Source of the DNA: Rhizobiales bacterium Ga0077537
GTDB taxonomy: Bacteria; Pseudomonadota; Alphaproteobacteria; Rhizobiales; Hyphomicrobiaceae
DNA: 64,000 nt
Assembly: GCA_001464955.1 (NCBI GenBank)
Contig: LNEM01000032.1
Location: 1-64,000, forward strand
Reading direction: 5' to 3'
This document shows, one piece after another, positions 52,861 through 62,045 of the stretch. A model generated the notes under the pieces. The model was not told where the DNA came from, searched no databases, and worked only from the letters and a program-made list of their open reading frames with translations. How positions within the stretch are numbered: position 1 is the first letter of the stretch; each line of letters opens with the position of its first letter. The translations under genes and the position numbers were made by a program.

Positions 52861-54957
52861 GTGCAACGCTTCGCTCTCGGAATCGACATCGGCGGCACCT
52901 TCACCGATATCGTGGTCTACGACACGTCGACCGGGCGTCAGTCGAGCCACAAGGAATTGACGACCCACGACGCACCGTCCCGCGCCGTCATGTCGGCAAT
53001 CGACCGGGTCATGGCCCAGGCGGAGATTCCGGCAGCCGCAATAGCCCGTGTGGTGCACGCGACGACGCTTTTCACCAACGCCCTCATCGAGAGGAAGGGG
53101 GCGGTGACCGGCCTCATCACGACGGAAGGCTTTCGCGACACACTGGAGATCGGCCGCGAGCGCAAGTTCGAACTCTACGACATCACCATCCGCAAGCCTG
53201 ATCCCCTTGTGCCGCGCAACCGTCGCCTCGGAGTGACGGAACGCATTCGGGCCGATGGCACCGTCGTGACGCCACTCGATGAGCCGGCGCTTCTGGCCGC
53301 CACGGAACGCCTCGTTCGCGACGGCGTCACCTCGCTCGCGCTGGTCTTTCTGCACTCCTACGCCAATCCCCGGCATGAGCGGCAGGCGCTCGACGCAATT
53401 CAGAAGCACTTCCCGAAGCTGGCCCTCTCGACGTCGATCGAGGGGGCTCCCGAAATTCGCGAGTATGAGAGAACCTCGACGACCGTCGCCAACGCCTACA
53501 TCAAGCCTCTTGCCGAACGTTACCTGTCGACGCTCGCCGACGAGATCGCCCGTCGCGGCATCACGGCGCCGCTCCTCATGATGCTGTCGAATGGCGGCCT
53601 CGCCAGCGCGTCGGAGGCCAAACGTTCTCCGGTTCAACTCCTGGAGTCGGGCCCCGCCGCCGGCGCGCTCGCAGCCGCGACGCTGGGTGCCAAAGATGGC
53701 GGCAGTCATGTGCTCGCTTTCGACATGGGCGGCACCACCGCGAAGCTCTCCGTGGTCGACGATGGCAAGCCGAAGATCGCCTACGCATTCGAGGCCGCGC
53801 GCCAGAAGCGGTTCGTCGAAGGCAGCGGTCTGCCGATCCGCATCTCGACGATCGAACTGATCGAGATCGGCGCGGGCGGCGGCTCGCTCGCCCATCTCGA
53901 CGCGATGGGGCTGCTCAAGGTGGGGCCGGAAAGCGCCGGTTCCGAACCTGGCCCTGCCGGCTATGGCCGCGGCGGCACGCGACCGACCGTGACCGATGCG
54001 GATCTGTGGCTCGGCTACCTCAATCCCGATTACTTCGCCGGCGGCACCATGGACATCGATATGGCCGCCGTCCGCCACGCCCTCGAGCCGCTCGCGAGGG
54101 ATGCTGGCCTGTCGGCTACGGAGATCGCCTGGGGCATCCACGATATCGTCAACGAGAACATGGCCAATGCCGCTCGCGTCCATATCGCCGAGCACGGCAA
54201 GGACCCACGGCGCTATGCGCTGCTGTCGACGGGCGGCGCTGGCCCCGTGCACGCGTGCCATGTCGCGAGGAAGCTCGGATTGCGCACGTTGATCGTACCG
54301 CGCGGCGCCGGCGTCGCGTCCGCGCTCGGCCTGCTCGTCGCACCAGCCCGCGTCGACCGCGTGGCGACGGTGGCGAGGGAGGTCGACCAGATCGATTGGC
54401 ATGCGCTGGAGGCGATGTTCTCACGGCTCGAGGCCGACGCCCGCAGCATCGTTGCCGAGACCGGGCTCGACCCCGCGTCGGCCGTCATCGAGCGGATCGC
54501 CGATTTCCGCTATGTCGGCCAGGCATCGGAACTGGTGGTGAGCCTGCCGTCGGGGCCGTACGGGGCGGAGTCACGCCGTCGTCTCGAAGCCGCATTCGAA
54601 GCCAGTTACGTCGAGGCCTTCACACGAACGCCCCCGAACGCGCCCGTCGAGATCATCAACATCCGTGTCACGGCGTCGGTGGATCCGCCGGGGAGCGCAC
54701 GCGCACTCGGCGTGCCGACGGCAACTACCACCGCGCGAGCCAAGACGAGCCGCCCTGTGTACTTCGCCGAATGGCGTGAGCATCGCCAAACACCGGTCTT
54801 CGACCGCGACGACCTGACTGCCGGCATCCGGATCGAAGGCCCGGCCATTGTCGAGGAGCGATCGTCGACGCTGGTGATTGCGCCGGGCTGCAGCGCCGAG
54901 GTGGCCGCGAGCGGCAACGTGATCGTCACGTTTGGCCAGGATGGGAATGCATCATGA
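52861..54957 (+). CDS. hyuA: Hydantoinase/oxoprolinase A subunit
   Basis: 698 residues from a GTG at 52861 with AGGAG 6 nt upstream. The N-terminal ATPase fold (GIDIGGTFTDIVVYD), HATTLFTNALIERKGAVTGL, LLMMLSNGGLASASEA, and the second phosphate motif LAFDMGGTTAKLSVVD are all present, followed by the C-terminal region ending VTFGQDGNAS. Together with HyuB it forms an ATP-dependent ring-opening enzyme for hydantoins or 5-oxoproline; related pairs are acetone or acetophenone carboxylases, so the substrate is open. Confidence 0.93.
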   Translation: MQRFALGIDIGGTFTDIVVYDTSTGRQSSHKELTTHDAPSRAVMSAIDRVMAQAEIPAAAIARVVHATTLFTNALIERKGAVTGLITTEGFRDTLEIGRERKFELYDITIRKPDPLVPRNRRLGVTERIRADGTVVTPLDEPALLAATERLVRDGVTSLALVFLHSYANPRHERQALDAIQKHFPKLALSTSIEGAPEIREYERTSTTVANAYIKPLAERYLSTLADEIARRGITAPLLMMLSNGGLASASEAKRSPVQLLESGPAAGALAAATLGAKDGGSHVLAFDMGGTTAKLSVVDDGKPKIAYAFEAARQKRFVEGSGLPIRISTIELIEIGAGGGSLAHLDAMGLLKVGPESAGSEPGPAGYGRGGTRPTVTDADLWLGYLNPDYFAGGTMDIDMAAVRHALEPLARDAGLSATEIAWGIHDIVNENMANAARVHIAEHGKDPRRYALLSTGGAGPVHACHVARKLGLRTLIVPRGAGVASALGLLVAPARVDRVATVAREVDQIDWHALEAMFSRLEADARSIVAETGLDPASAVIERIADFRYVGQASELVVSLPSGPYGAESRRRLEAAFEASYVEAFTRTPPNAPVEIINIRVTASVDPPGSARALGVPTATTTARAKTSRPVYFAEWREHRQTPVFDRDDLTAGIRIEGPAIVEERSSTLVIAPGCSAEVAASGNVIVTFGQDGNAS

Positions 54958-56573
54958 CGGATACGGCCAATCGCGGCTTCGATGCGGTGACGCTCGAGAT
55001 CCTGTGGCGCCGCATGATTTCCGCGGTGGACGAGGCGGCAAAGGCGCTGCGCCGGACGTCGTTCTCGACGCTGGTCAACGAATCGAACGACTTTGCACTC
55101 GTCGTGACGGACGCCGATGGCCAAAGCCTCGTCCAGAACACGGAAAGCATCCCGTCCTTCATCGGCACACTTCCGGTGACGGTGAAGGAGTTCATCAAGG
55201 AGATCGGCAAGGCCGACATGCAGCCGGGCGATGTGCTGATCACCAACACGCCATGGCTCGCGACCGGACATCTCAACGACATCACCGTCGCAAAGCCGGT
55301 CTTTCGGGAGGGCCGGATCGTCGCGTTCGCGGCATCGACGGCTCATGCGCCCGACATCGGCGGGCGTGTGCGTTCGGCTGAAGCGCGAGAGATGTTCGAA
55401 GAAGGCTTTCACATCCCGATCATGAAGCTGATGAACGCGGGCGTGGTCGATGCGACGTTCATGCGGCTGCTCCGCGCCCAGGTGCGAACGCCCGATCAGA
55501 CCGAAGGCGACCTGTGGGCCCAGTTGACCGGTCTCGATCTCCTCGAGCGCCGCCTCGGCGATCTGATGGGGGAATATGGCCTTCCCGATCTCACCGGTTT
55601 TTCCGAGGAGATCCTCTCACGCTCCGAGCAGGCGATGCGTGCGGCGATCCGGGCGCTTCCGAATGGCCGTTACCCCTACGAGTTCCTGACGGACGGCCTC
55701 GACGACCCGTTCCGCTATGCGATCGCGGTCGAGGTGAAGGACGACCGCATCGATATCGACTACGCCGGTACCAGCGCCCAGGTCGATCGCGGCATCAATT
55801 GTCCGATCACCTACACCTATGCGATGTCGGCTTACGCGCTGAAATGCGCACTCCTTCCCGATATCCCGAACAATGAAGGCATCTTCCGCTGCATTGGCGT
55901 TACGGCGCCGGAAGGCAGCCTTCTCAATCCGCGCTATCCGGCAGCGGTCGGTGGGCGCATGGCGACCGGTCACTATGTCCCGATCGCGATCTTCGGCGCT
56001 TTGCAGACGATCCTCGGCGATCATGTGATCGCGGCGTCGGGCTCACCGCTCTGGAGCCTCATTCAGACAGGCGTGCGCGCCAACGGCCGGACCTACGCCA
56101 ATGTGCTGTTCTTCAATGGCGGCATGGGCGCCACGGGAGCCGGCGACGGCCAGAACGCGCTCGCCTGGCCCTCCAACGTGTCGAACGTTCCGGTCGAGCT
56201 GATCGAACGCAACGCGCCGATGCTGATCCGCAAGAAGGAGCTGCGGCAAGGGAGTGGCGGAGTGGGCCGTCATCGCGGCGGACTGGGCCAGGAGGTTGTC
56301 TTCGAGGTGACGTCCGACACGCCCGTCGGCATGATCTTCATGGCCGAGCGGTGCAGGTTCCCGGCCCACGGTGCGAACGGGGGAGGAGAAGGCGCCTTGG
56401 GAGAACTGACGATCGATGGTCACACCGTCGATCATCGCCGGAACGTCGTTCTGACGAAGGGCCAGGTCGTGCGGCTTGCAACGCCCGGCGGCGGTGGCTT
56501 CGGCCAGGCATCCGCACGCAGCTCCGAGAGCGCCGCCGAGGACGCAGCGCTCGGCTACACCGAGGTTCGGTAG
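54954..56573 (+). CDS. hyuB: Hydantoinase/oxoprolinase B subunit
   Basis: 539 residues, starting in an ATGA overlap with hyuA. Motifs: ITNTPWLATGHLNDITVAKP, FAASTAHAPDIGGRV (metal-binding His/Asp), INCPITYTYAMSAYALKCAL, PAAVGGRMATGHYVPIAIFG and the C-terminal TPGGGGFGQ, all characteristic. Catalytic partner of HyuA. No permease or racemase accompanies the pair here. Confidence 0.93.
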   Translation: MTDTANRGFDAVTLEILWRRMISAVDEAAKALRRTSFSTLVNESNDFALVVTDADGQSLVQNTESIPSFIGTLPVTVKEFIKEIGKADMQPGDVLITNTPWLATGHLNDITVAKPVFREGRIVAFAASTAHAPDIGGRVRSAEAREMFEEGFHIPIMKLMNAGVVDATFMRLLRAQVRTPDQTEGDLWAQLTGLDLLERRLGDLMGEYGLPDLTGFSEEILSRSEQAMRAAIRALPNGRYPYEFLTDGLDDPFRYAIAVEVKDDRIDIDYAGTSAQVDRGINCPITYTYAMSAYALKCALLPDIPNNEGIFRCIGVTAPEGSLLNPRYPAAVGGRMATGHYVPIAIFGALQTILGDHVIAASGSPLWSLIQTGVRANGRTYANVLFFNGGMGATGAGDGQNALAWPSNVSNVPVELIERNAPMLIRKKELRQGSGGVGRHRGGLGQEVVFEVTSDTPVGMIFMAERCRFPAHGANGGGEGALGELTIDGHTVDHRRNVVLTKGQVVRLATPGGGGFGQASARSSESAAEDAALGYTEVR

Positions 56574-56602
56574 AGGTCCCGGCCCGGCCGACGGAGGCCG
56601 TT

Positions 56603-56830
56603 CTACCTCTGTCCGGTGCCAGCCCGACGCCGGGCGAGCCACGCATCGCGCTCGCGAGCCAGATCGAGAACAGGTGCCGGGGGTGCGGCAGCCTGGCTCG
56701 CCGGTGCGATCCCATGCGCGGCCTTTGCTTCCTGCTGCGCGCGAATCGCCGCGCGAATGGCGACGTGAAGCCTGGCCTGAAGGTCCTGCAGCTGCAGAAG
56801 GGAGAGCTTGCTCAGCTCGGCATCGGTCAT
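56603..56830 (-). CDS. Small helical protein of unknown function
   Basis: 75 residues started at 56830 (MTDAELSKLSLLQLQDLQAR); the upstream frame extension crosses protease debris. A strongly helical, possibly coiled-coil segment (LQLQDLQARLHVAIRAAIRA) followed by an Ala/Pro-rich tail and RERDAWLARRRAG. No family recognised. It is convergent with hyuB, 30 nt from its stop. Confidence 0.5.
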   Translation of the reverse strand: MTDAELSKLSLLQLQDLQARLHVAIRAAIRAQQEAKAAHGIAPASQAAAPPAPVLDLARERDAWLARRRAGTGQR

Positions 56831-56993
56831 TGGGCACTCGCAAGTTGGGTCGAGTCGCGGGCACTTTAGCAGGGGAATTGCGACGAGTCGGGGGCGCTCT
56901 GCACTGGTGTGGACAAGCCGGCCCCGCGCTGAACCGACAGCCGATACGGACAGCGTTGGCCGTTGGGATGTCGAACGGTCAACCGGCGCATAT

Positions 56994-57365
56994 TCACTGG
57001 CAGGTCGGAAGTCCTGTGAACTGAACCAGGCCAAAGCCGTAGCTGTTGTCCCGACCGGGAGCGCCGAGGTCGCGCGCCGTCGCGCTAAGCGTGTCGAGGA
57101 TGCGGGATGGTTCCACGCTCGCCAGGGCTTGGGCATAGGCAGCGGTCACGAGAGGCGCGGCAAACGACGTTCCATCGACCTGCCGCAGGCTCCCGTTTGC
57201 GCCTGCAACGGCGAGGCCGACGCCCGGGGCTGCGAACGCAATGTGCTGACCGCGAGCCGAAAGCCGGGATGGTCGGAGCCGGGTGTCGACGGCCGCAACT
57301 GCGACGACGCCATCGTAGCGGGCGGAATAGCCGAGCGTGTTGCCGCCGTCGGGCCGTCCCGCTGC
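56994..57365 (-). pseudogene. C-terminal fragment of a subtilisin-like serine protease (S8)
   Basis: Reading the minus strand from 57365 to the TGA at 56994-56996 gives 123 codons with clear S8 features: RPDGGNTLGYSARYDGVVAV then AAVDTR, HIAFAAPGVGLAVAGANGS, the catalytic-Ser motif GTSFAAPLVTAAYAQAL, and the usual end DNSYGFGLVQ. It lacks the N-terminal Asp and His motifs and any start, so only the last third of a peptidase remains. The 5' edge abuts an anti-sigma-factor-like fragment on the other strand. Confidence 0.72.
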
Positions 57366-57375
57366 GGTTCGAGTA

Positions 57376-57540
57376 ATTTCTGACCTCGCGACCGAGGCTG
57401 AAGCGCGCGACCTTGTCGCCAGGTTCTGCAGGACGGCCGAAATGGCCCGGGAAGCCTATTCACAGCCTCTCGACGAGGCGCCTCCCAAGGCCCCGGTCGA
57501 TGCGATTCTCAAGGGAACCGGCAAGGCACGGGCCACAATG
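57376..57540 (+). pseudogene. Anti-sigma-factor-like fragment
   Basis: 55 codons read ISDLATEAEARDLVARFCRT then AEMAREAYSQPLDEAPPKAP and VDAILKG, resembling the middle of RsiW-type anti-sigma factors, where a helical region precedes a PLDEPVP-like segment. The zinc-binding N-terminus and the membrane part are missing. Adjacent protease debris fits, since ECF sigma/anti-sigma pairs often neighbour S8 proteases in these bacteria. Low certainty because the fragment is short. Confidence 0.4.
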
Positions 57541-57829
57541 GGGGACGTCACGTCGTCCTCCGATAGCGCCGCCGTCGTCGACGTGGAAGCGAGACGGCGG
57601 CCGACGCGCCTGCGTGAGAGGCACCGTCTCCCCATCGCTGCATCACGCAAGACCTATGCGTGCGAATTGAACCCGACCCCGAAGCGTCCTCACCCCTGAC
57701 GGGAATCCGTGTGGCTATGCCCGTTGTCGGGCGGGGCAGAAAACTCGGACGCAGTGTGGCTGCCGAGGCTCGAGCGGGGCCGGTGAAGCGTGCTTGTGCC
57801 CGATCCACGTTCGGTCCTCGCGTCGCCGT
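57541..57829. other. Stretch with no recognisable gene
   Basis: About 290 bp between the anti-sigma-like fragment and the 3' end of the LysR gene. Several frames are open but none shows a family pattern or start signal I trust; probably decayed sequence. Confidence 0.4.
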
Positions 57830-58768
57830 TCAAGTCCGCAATTTCCGAAAGCGGGCACGGCTTGCCGTCCTGATGCGCTCGCGAAGCCACAGATTGGCGG
57901 GATCGTCCTGGTGCCGCCTGTGCCAGTAGAGGCACCAGTCGAACGTTTGGTCCGTGAATGGCAGTTCGCGGACAACGAGTGATCTCGTCTGAACTGCAGC
58001 CGCAAAGGCTCCCGGCATGACTGCCACATAGTCCGTCGTCGCCAGCACGTGTGGTACGAGCAGCCAGTGTGGCACATTGAGAGCCACGTCCCGCTCGACA
58101 TGCGCTTTGGACAGGATGTCGTCGGCGAACCGCATGTCCGTCGGCGACATCGACACCTTGAGATGTCTCGTCGTCAGCAAGCGCTTGAGCGTGATCTTGC
58201 CCGTCGTCAATGCGTGGCTGGCTGGCATGATCGCGACCATCCGGTCGGCAAAAAGCACTTCCCGTTTGACCGTCCCCGTATGCTCGAGCCCCATGCTGAC
58301 GGCGACGTCGATCTCGTCTCTTTCGAGGGCATCGATCGTCTGGGACGGCGATAAGTGCTTGACGTCGAGACTGACACTTGGCGCTCCCAGAGCGACCTCC
58401 TTCATGAGACCTGGAAGAAGAAGGTAGCTCAGGAGGTCTGAGAGCCGGATTACAAAGCGGCGAACTGATTTTTCCGGGTCGAAACCCTGATCGCTCGCCA
58501 TGACCCGTTCGATCTGGCCTATCGCCTGTCGTAAGGGTTCGATCAGTGCGTCAGCCCGAGGCGTCGGCTGCATGCCGTTGGCGGTGCGAATGAGGAGTTC
58601 GTCCTTGAACACCGCGCGAAGTCTCGCCAGCGCACTGCTCATCGCGGGCTGCGACAAGCCTACGATCCGCGCCGCCCGCGTGACATGCCTCTCACGCAGC
58701 AACGCGTCCAGAACAACCAGGAGATTGAGGTCTACCCCGCGGAGGTTGGTCACGCCCGCTCCTTTCAT
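57830..58768 (-). CDS. LysR-family transcriptional regulator
   Basis: 312 residues started at 58768 (MKGAGVTNLRGVDLNLLVVL), GGGAG upstream. N-terminal winged HTH: LLRERHVTRAARIVGLSQPA then MSSALARLRAVFKDELLIRT. Effector domain of the NodD/PcpR-like group (VRRFVIRLSDLLSYLLLPGL, IDVAVSMGLEH). Divergent from the haloacid dehalogenase gene with a 125-bp AT-rich gap, so it most likely controls that gene and itself. Confidence 0.92.
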   Translation of the reverse strand: MKGAGVTNLRGVDLNLLVVLDALLRERHVTRAARIVGLSQPAMSSALARLRAVFKDELLIRTANGMQPTPRADALIEPLRQAIGQIERVMASDQGFDPEKSVRRFVIRLSDLLSYLLLPGLMKEVALGAPSVSLDVKHLSPSQTIDALERDEIDVAVSMGLEHTGTVKREVLFADRMVAIMPASHALTTGKITLKRLLTTRHLKVSMSPTDMRFADDILSKAHVERDVALNVPHWLLVPHVLATTDYVAVMPGAFAAAVQTRSLVVRELPFTDQTFDWCLYWHRRHQDDPANLWLRERIRTASRARFRKLRT

Positions 58769-58792
58769 GTCGTCGATGCTCCCGACAGCACA

Positions 58793-58829
58793 GATTATTG
58801 ATATTGTGAATAGTGATATGTAAATAATC
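58793..58829. promoter_or_regulatory. Candidate LysR operator/promoter between regulator and dehalogenase
   Basis: Perfect 7-bp inverted repeat GATTATT / AATAATC (58793-58799, 58823-58829) flanking a GATAT-N10-GATAT direct repeat, in a strikingly AT-rich gap. T-N11-A pairs are present. Fits a LysR binding region overlapping divergent promoters. Confidence 0.5.
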
Positions 58830-58893
58830 AATTGGATGAATGAGAAGCCTTGCTGTCAGATCTCCGGACGGAAAGGTCAACGGAGATGCGCGC

Positions 58894-59601
58894 ATGGAAC
58901 GCACGGACGTCTTGAAGCGCGAAGTGAAGGCGCTGGTGTTCGATCAGTACGGCACGATCGTCGACATGCAAAAAGGGCTGACCGACGTCGCCGGTCCATT
59001 TCTGAAACGGAAGGGCTGGGACGGAAACCCGCATCAGTTCGTGACCTGGTGGAGGCGCACGCACTTCGAGAATTCGATGATTGACGCGCTCTGCGATCGT
59101 GGGCACACGCCATACCGCCAGATCGGCCATCGGGCCGTGTCATACGTCATGGACCGCTGCGGCTTGACGTACTCGCAGGACGAGGTGCGCGGGCTCGTTT
59201 CCGAGATCGAGAAGCTGAAGCCGTTTCCGGATGTCGTCACTGCGCTCGAACGTCTCCGAGCGGCCGGCTATCACCTCGTGATCTTGTCGAACGGCGACCC
59301 GGACATGCTCGAGGCGGCAGGCCCGCACATCGGTTTTCAGTTCGATCAGGTCATCTCGGTCGCAGAGGCCGGTTACTTCAAACCGCATTGGAAGACCTAC
59401 GCGAAGGCCGAAGAGTTGACCGGCCTCGACCGGTCGAGCTGCCTGTTCGTGGCCAATCACGCGTTCGATTGCATTGGCGCCAAGTCGTATGGCATGCGCA
59501 CGGCCTTCATCGATCGCCGTAAGCGTCCGTTTGGCGAGACCCCGCATCGAGCAGATCTGATCGTTGCGAATTTCGTCGAGCTGGCCGAGGCGCTGTGTTG
59601 A
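58894..59601 (+). CDS. Haloacid dehalogenase, type II (HAD superfamily)
   Basis: 235 residues started at 58894 (MERTDVLKREVKALVFDQYG) after GGAGA; the frame extends 18 codons upstream. HAD motifs: nucleophile Asp in VFDQYGTIVD, motif II in LVILSNGDPDMLEAAG, Lys in GYFKPHWKTY, and motif IV region LFVANHAFDCIGAKSYGMRT. The Tyr-Gly-Thr after the nucleophile is the L-2-haloacid dehalogenase pattern. The usual Asp pair of the last motif reads HAFDC. It could hydrolyse a 2-haloalkanoate or a phosphate ester. Confidence 0.88.
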   Translation: MERTDVLKREVKALVFDQYGTIVDMQKGLTDVAGPFLKRKGWDGNPHQFVTWWRRTHFENSMIDALCDRGHTPYRQIGHRAVSYVMDRCGLTYSQDEVRGLVSEIEKLKPFPDVVTALERLRAAGYHLVILSNGDPDMLEAAGPHIGFQFDQVISVAEAGYFKPHWKTYAKAEELTGLDRSSCLFVANHAFDCIGAKSYGMRTAFIDRRKRPFGETPHRADLIVANFVELAEALC

Positions 59602-60513
59602 GGCGTCGATACCTCCTCTCGCAGTCATCCGTGTCCGTAGCTGGCGCTGGGTCTTGTCGGCCGCCTTCGACACTAACGACGTTCAGCACAAATGCGGCTA
59701 GTCGGACCTGAACTCCCGTATGCCATGCACAGGATGACCGAGGGCGACGGCATTCGCGACCTCTCGGGGCGCTACGGCGTCGCCCTCGGGGAGCGGTTCT
59801 GACGGCAGCTTCCTGAAGCAAATGGCGAGTCTCGGTCGCCTTCTGCGAAGAGCTCGATAGTGCATAGTGCCGGGCTTGCTGAGCCATGGGGCCCACGATG
59901 GGCGCCTCGTGTACGACGACGATGTGTCGTCTCGGAGGAGGGTGTTCACCCGCGTGGACTGCCTCACGATGGTGGTTGCGATGCACAACACGTGAGCCCA
60001 CACGAAAGAACAACCCACACGGCGATGCCCGGACGATAGCGGCTCGCCGAGGCGGTCCACTGTGGCGTGCGCCGGTGAGACGGGCTCAGCCGCAAGAACG
60101 GGCTCTTCATCGGTCGCGACGAGGCCGGCGCCAACGGGGCGATCATCGCCTCTCGCGCCAGACCGCCAATGGAGGCCTTGAGCGGAACGACGAGCGCGAA
60201 CAGGCCGAAATCGATCCGCATAACCCGTCCGAGGACCCAGACCAGGCCGAGCGAAGGCAGGACGACCACCAACACGTAGAGCAGCAATTGCATGGCCGAT
60301 GCGGCGCGTGACCCCAACCGGGGCTTCGTGTCGAAAGATCGGGCATGAAGGACTACGCGACAAGCGATACGCAGGAGGATCAATCCGAACAGGACGGTTC
60401 TCAGCGGCTTCAAACCGTCATCAACAAAGCTGCCTTTTGGAGATTCGTGCGCGTCTCATGGTCAACCGATGACAGCAATGCTGCCATCGGCCCGTGCCTG
60501 TCGCCGACGGTCA
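59602..60513. other. 900-bp region with decayed sequence only
   Basis: Apart from the cytochrome b561 fragment (60168-60413, minus) I find no intact gene. Frames longer than 100 codons exist on both strands but show no family signature or ribosome site. Likely gene remnants. Confidence 0.5.
60168..60413 (-). pseudogene. Cytochrome b561-like fragment
   Basis: 82 codons from a TTG at 60413 read LRTVLFGLILLRIACRVVLH, then RAASAMQLLLYVLVVVLPSL, GLVWVLGRVMRIDFGLFALV and VPLKASIGGL, matching the second half of helix 2, helix 3 and the following loop of small cytochrome b561 proteins. The N-terminal haem-ligand helix (WLTLHKS-type) and the C-terminal helix are absent, so it is a remnant. Confidence 0.5.
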
Positions 60514-60795
60514 TCAGGACCGGTTTCGGCTGCGAACGACTTCCAGCGAGGCAGGATCGAGGTACAGCTTGATGCGCTCACCGGATTTCCCGAATGCCTT
60601 CACTTCGTAGCAGCCGTCGTCGACTTCGATTTCGCGGATCTCGTAGCCCTTCGATTTGACGGCCGCGACCGCATCCTCCATCGAGCGCCATTCGGCCCGC
60701 GGCACGTACCGGCAATGATCGTCGCTGGCGCGCACAGGGGCCGTCTCTGCCATCAGTGCGCTCGCAGCGACAAAAGCGGAAATGAGGATTTTCAT
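60514..60795 (-). CDS. Periplasmic PepSY-domain protein
   Basis: 93 residues: a signal peptide (MKILISAFVAASALMAETAP, cleavage near VRASDDH) and a single PepSY-like domain (EWRSMEDAVAAVKSKGYEIR, then DDGCYEVKAFGKSGERIKLY and DPASLEVV). Two Cys residues could form a disulphide. PepSY proteins modulate peptidases or sensor kinases. It is divergent from a second PepSY gene that leads a two-component operon. Confidence 0.88.
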   Translation of the reverse strand: MKILISAFVAASALMAETAPVRASDDHCRYVPRAEWRSMEDAVAAVKSKGYEIREIEVDDGCYEVKAFGKSGERIKLYLDPASLEVVRSRNRS

Positions 60796-61011
60796 GGGTC
60801 GTCTCCTGTTGGTTCGGTCGTCACCAGCCCTCTAGAGCGGAACGACGGAAAACCTATGGGAAGACGGATGTCGAACCGCTGAAGCGCACCGTCAGCATCA
60901 TGACAGCTCGTTGTAAGCCGAATGTCAGGCAAGGACCGCTAGACTGGCGCAGCAGCGGAGTGCGCTTCGAAGACGTCGACGACGGCCGCCAGAATGGGAC
61001 GGGACAGCAGG

Positions 61012-61359
61012 ATGAGGCTCCCTCGAAGACGCGTCATGATCGCTCTGGCTGGTCTCGGGTTCTCCGCCCTCGGCGCGGCGACCGCTGAGGCCCGCCGTGG
61101 TGGCCGTGACCGCCCGGAGGAAGACGACGACGACCATGCGGCTGCGGCACGAGCACGCACCGCAGGTGAAATTCGACCACTTATTGAAATTCTCGAACAC
61201 ATGAAGATCGCGCATCCCGGCGAGGTCGTCGGTATCGAGCTCGAACGAAAGAAGGGGCGCTGGATCTACGAGATCAAACTCATCGCACCGGGAGGGCGGT
61301 TTCTCGAGATCTATATCGATGCGGGCGACAAGAGCACGATCAAGATCGAAGGCAAGTGA
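61012..61359 (+). CDS. PepSY-domain protein leading the two-component operon
   Basis: 115 residues if started at 61012 (MRLPRRRVMIALAGLGFSAL); an ATG at 60994 is also in frame. Signal peptide with RRR, cleavage near ATAEARRGG, an acidic patch with four Asp in a row, then a PepSY half-domain (IEILEHMKIAHPGEVVGIEL, WIYEIKLIAPGGRFLEIYID). The acidic/His stretch DDDDHAAAA may bind metal. It overlaps the response regulator start as TGATG, so it is probably sensed by, or an accessory to, the kinase encoded downstream. Confidence 0.85.
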   Translation: MRLPRRRVMIALAGLGFSALGAATAEARRGGRDRPEEDDDDHAAAARARTAGEIRPLIEILEHMKIAHPGEVVGIELERKKGRWIYEIKLIAPGGRFLEIYIDAGDKSTIKIEGK

Positions 61360-62045
61360 TGCGGATACTGCTGATCGAGGACGAGGATGGGATCGCACGC
61401 CGCGTGGTGCGCGCGCTGACCGCCTCCGGCTATATCGTCGAACATGACCGCAACGGTGAGGACGGCTGGTACCGCGGCGACTCGGAAAACTTTGACGCCG
61501 TCGTGCTTGATCTCGGTCTTCCGCAGATGGACGGTCTGCAGGTCCTGAAGCGCTGGCGGGCGGCCGGGCGTACGATGCCCGTTCTCATCCTGACGGCGCG
61601 GGGAACGTGGATGGAGCGCGTCGAGGGTATCGACGCTGGCGCCGACGACTATCTTCCGAAGCCGTTCCAGATGGAGGAACTTCTCGCGCGCCTCCGAGCC
61701 ATCGTTCGCCGTTCGGTCGGCGCTGCGGAGAGTGTCCTTCGGGCCGGTTCCGTCTCGCTCGACACACGGCGCATGGCCGTTCTGTTCGACGGGGCACCGA
61801 TCGACCTCAGTCAGCTCGAGTATCGCCTGCTGAGCTACCTTATGCATCATCGTGGCCGCGTCGTATCGCAGCTCGAACTGACCGAGCACGTATACGGCGA
61901 GGATATCGAACGAGAGAGCAACGCGATCGAGGTCCTGGTCGCGCGCGTGCGCAAGAAAATCGACGCGGGGCTGATCCTGACGAAGCGCGGCTTCGGCTAC
62001 ATGATTCCGCTCGACGACCCGGGTGCCATCGATGTCGATGTCTAG
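61359..62045 (+). CDS. OmpR-family response regulator
   Basis: 228 residues from the ATG in the TGATG overlap. Receiver domain with acidic pair in LLIEDEDGIA, phospho-acceptor Asp51 (VVLDLGLPQMDG), Thr in LILTARG and Lys in YLPKPFQM. The C-terminal winged helix (LDTRRMAVLFDGAPIDLSQL, ESNAIEVLVARVRKKID, TKRGFGYMIPL) is OmpR/PhoB type, closest in look to the PmrA/QseB/TctD group. Transcription factor partnered with the kinase that overlaps its 3' end. Confidence 0.94.
   Translation: MRILLIEDEDGIARRVVRALTASGYIVEHDRNGEDGWYRGDSENFDAVVLDLGLPQMDGLQVLKRWRAAGRTMPVLILTARGTWMERVEGIDAGADDYLPKPFQMEELLARLRAIVRRSVGAAESVLRAGSVSLDTRRMAVLFDGAPIDLSQLEYRLLSYLMHHRGRVVSQLELTEHVYGEDIERESNAIEVLVARVRKKIDAGLILTKRGFGYMIPLDDPGAIDVDV

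Noticed and set aside
52582-54402. Minus-strand 606-codon frame opposite hyuA
   Set aside because: Shadow of hyuA; no recognised motif.
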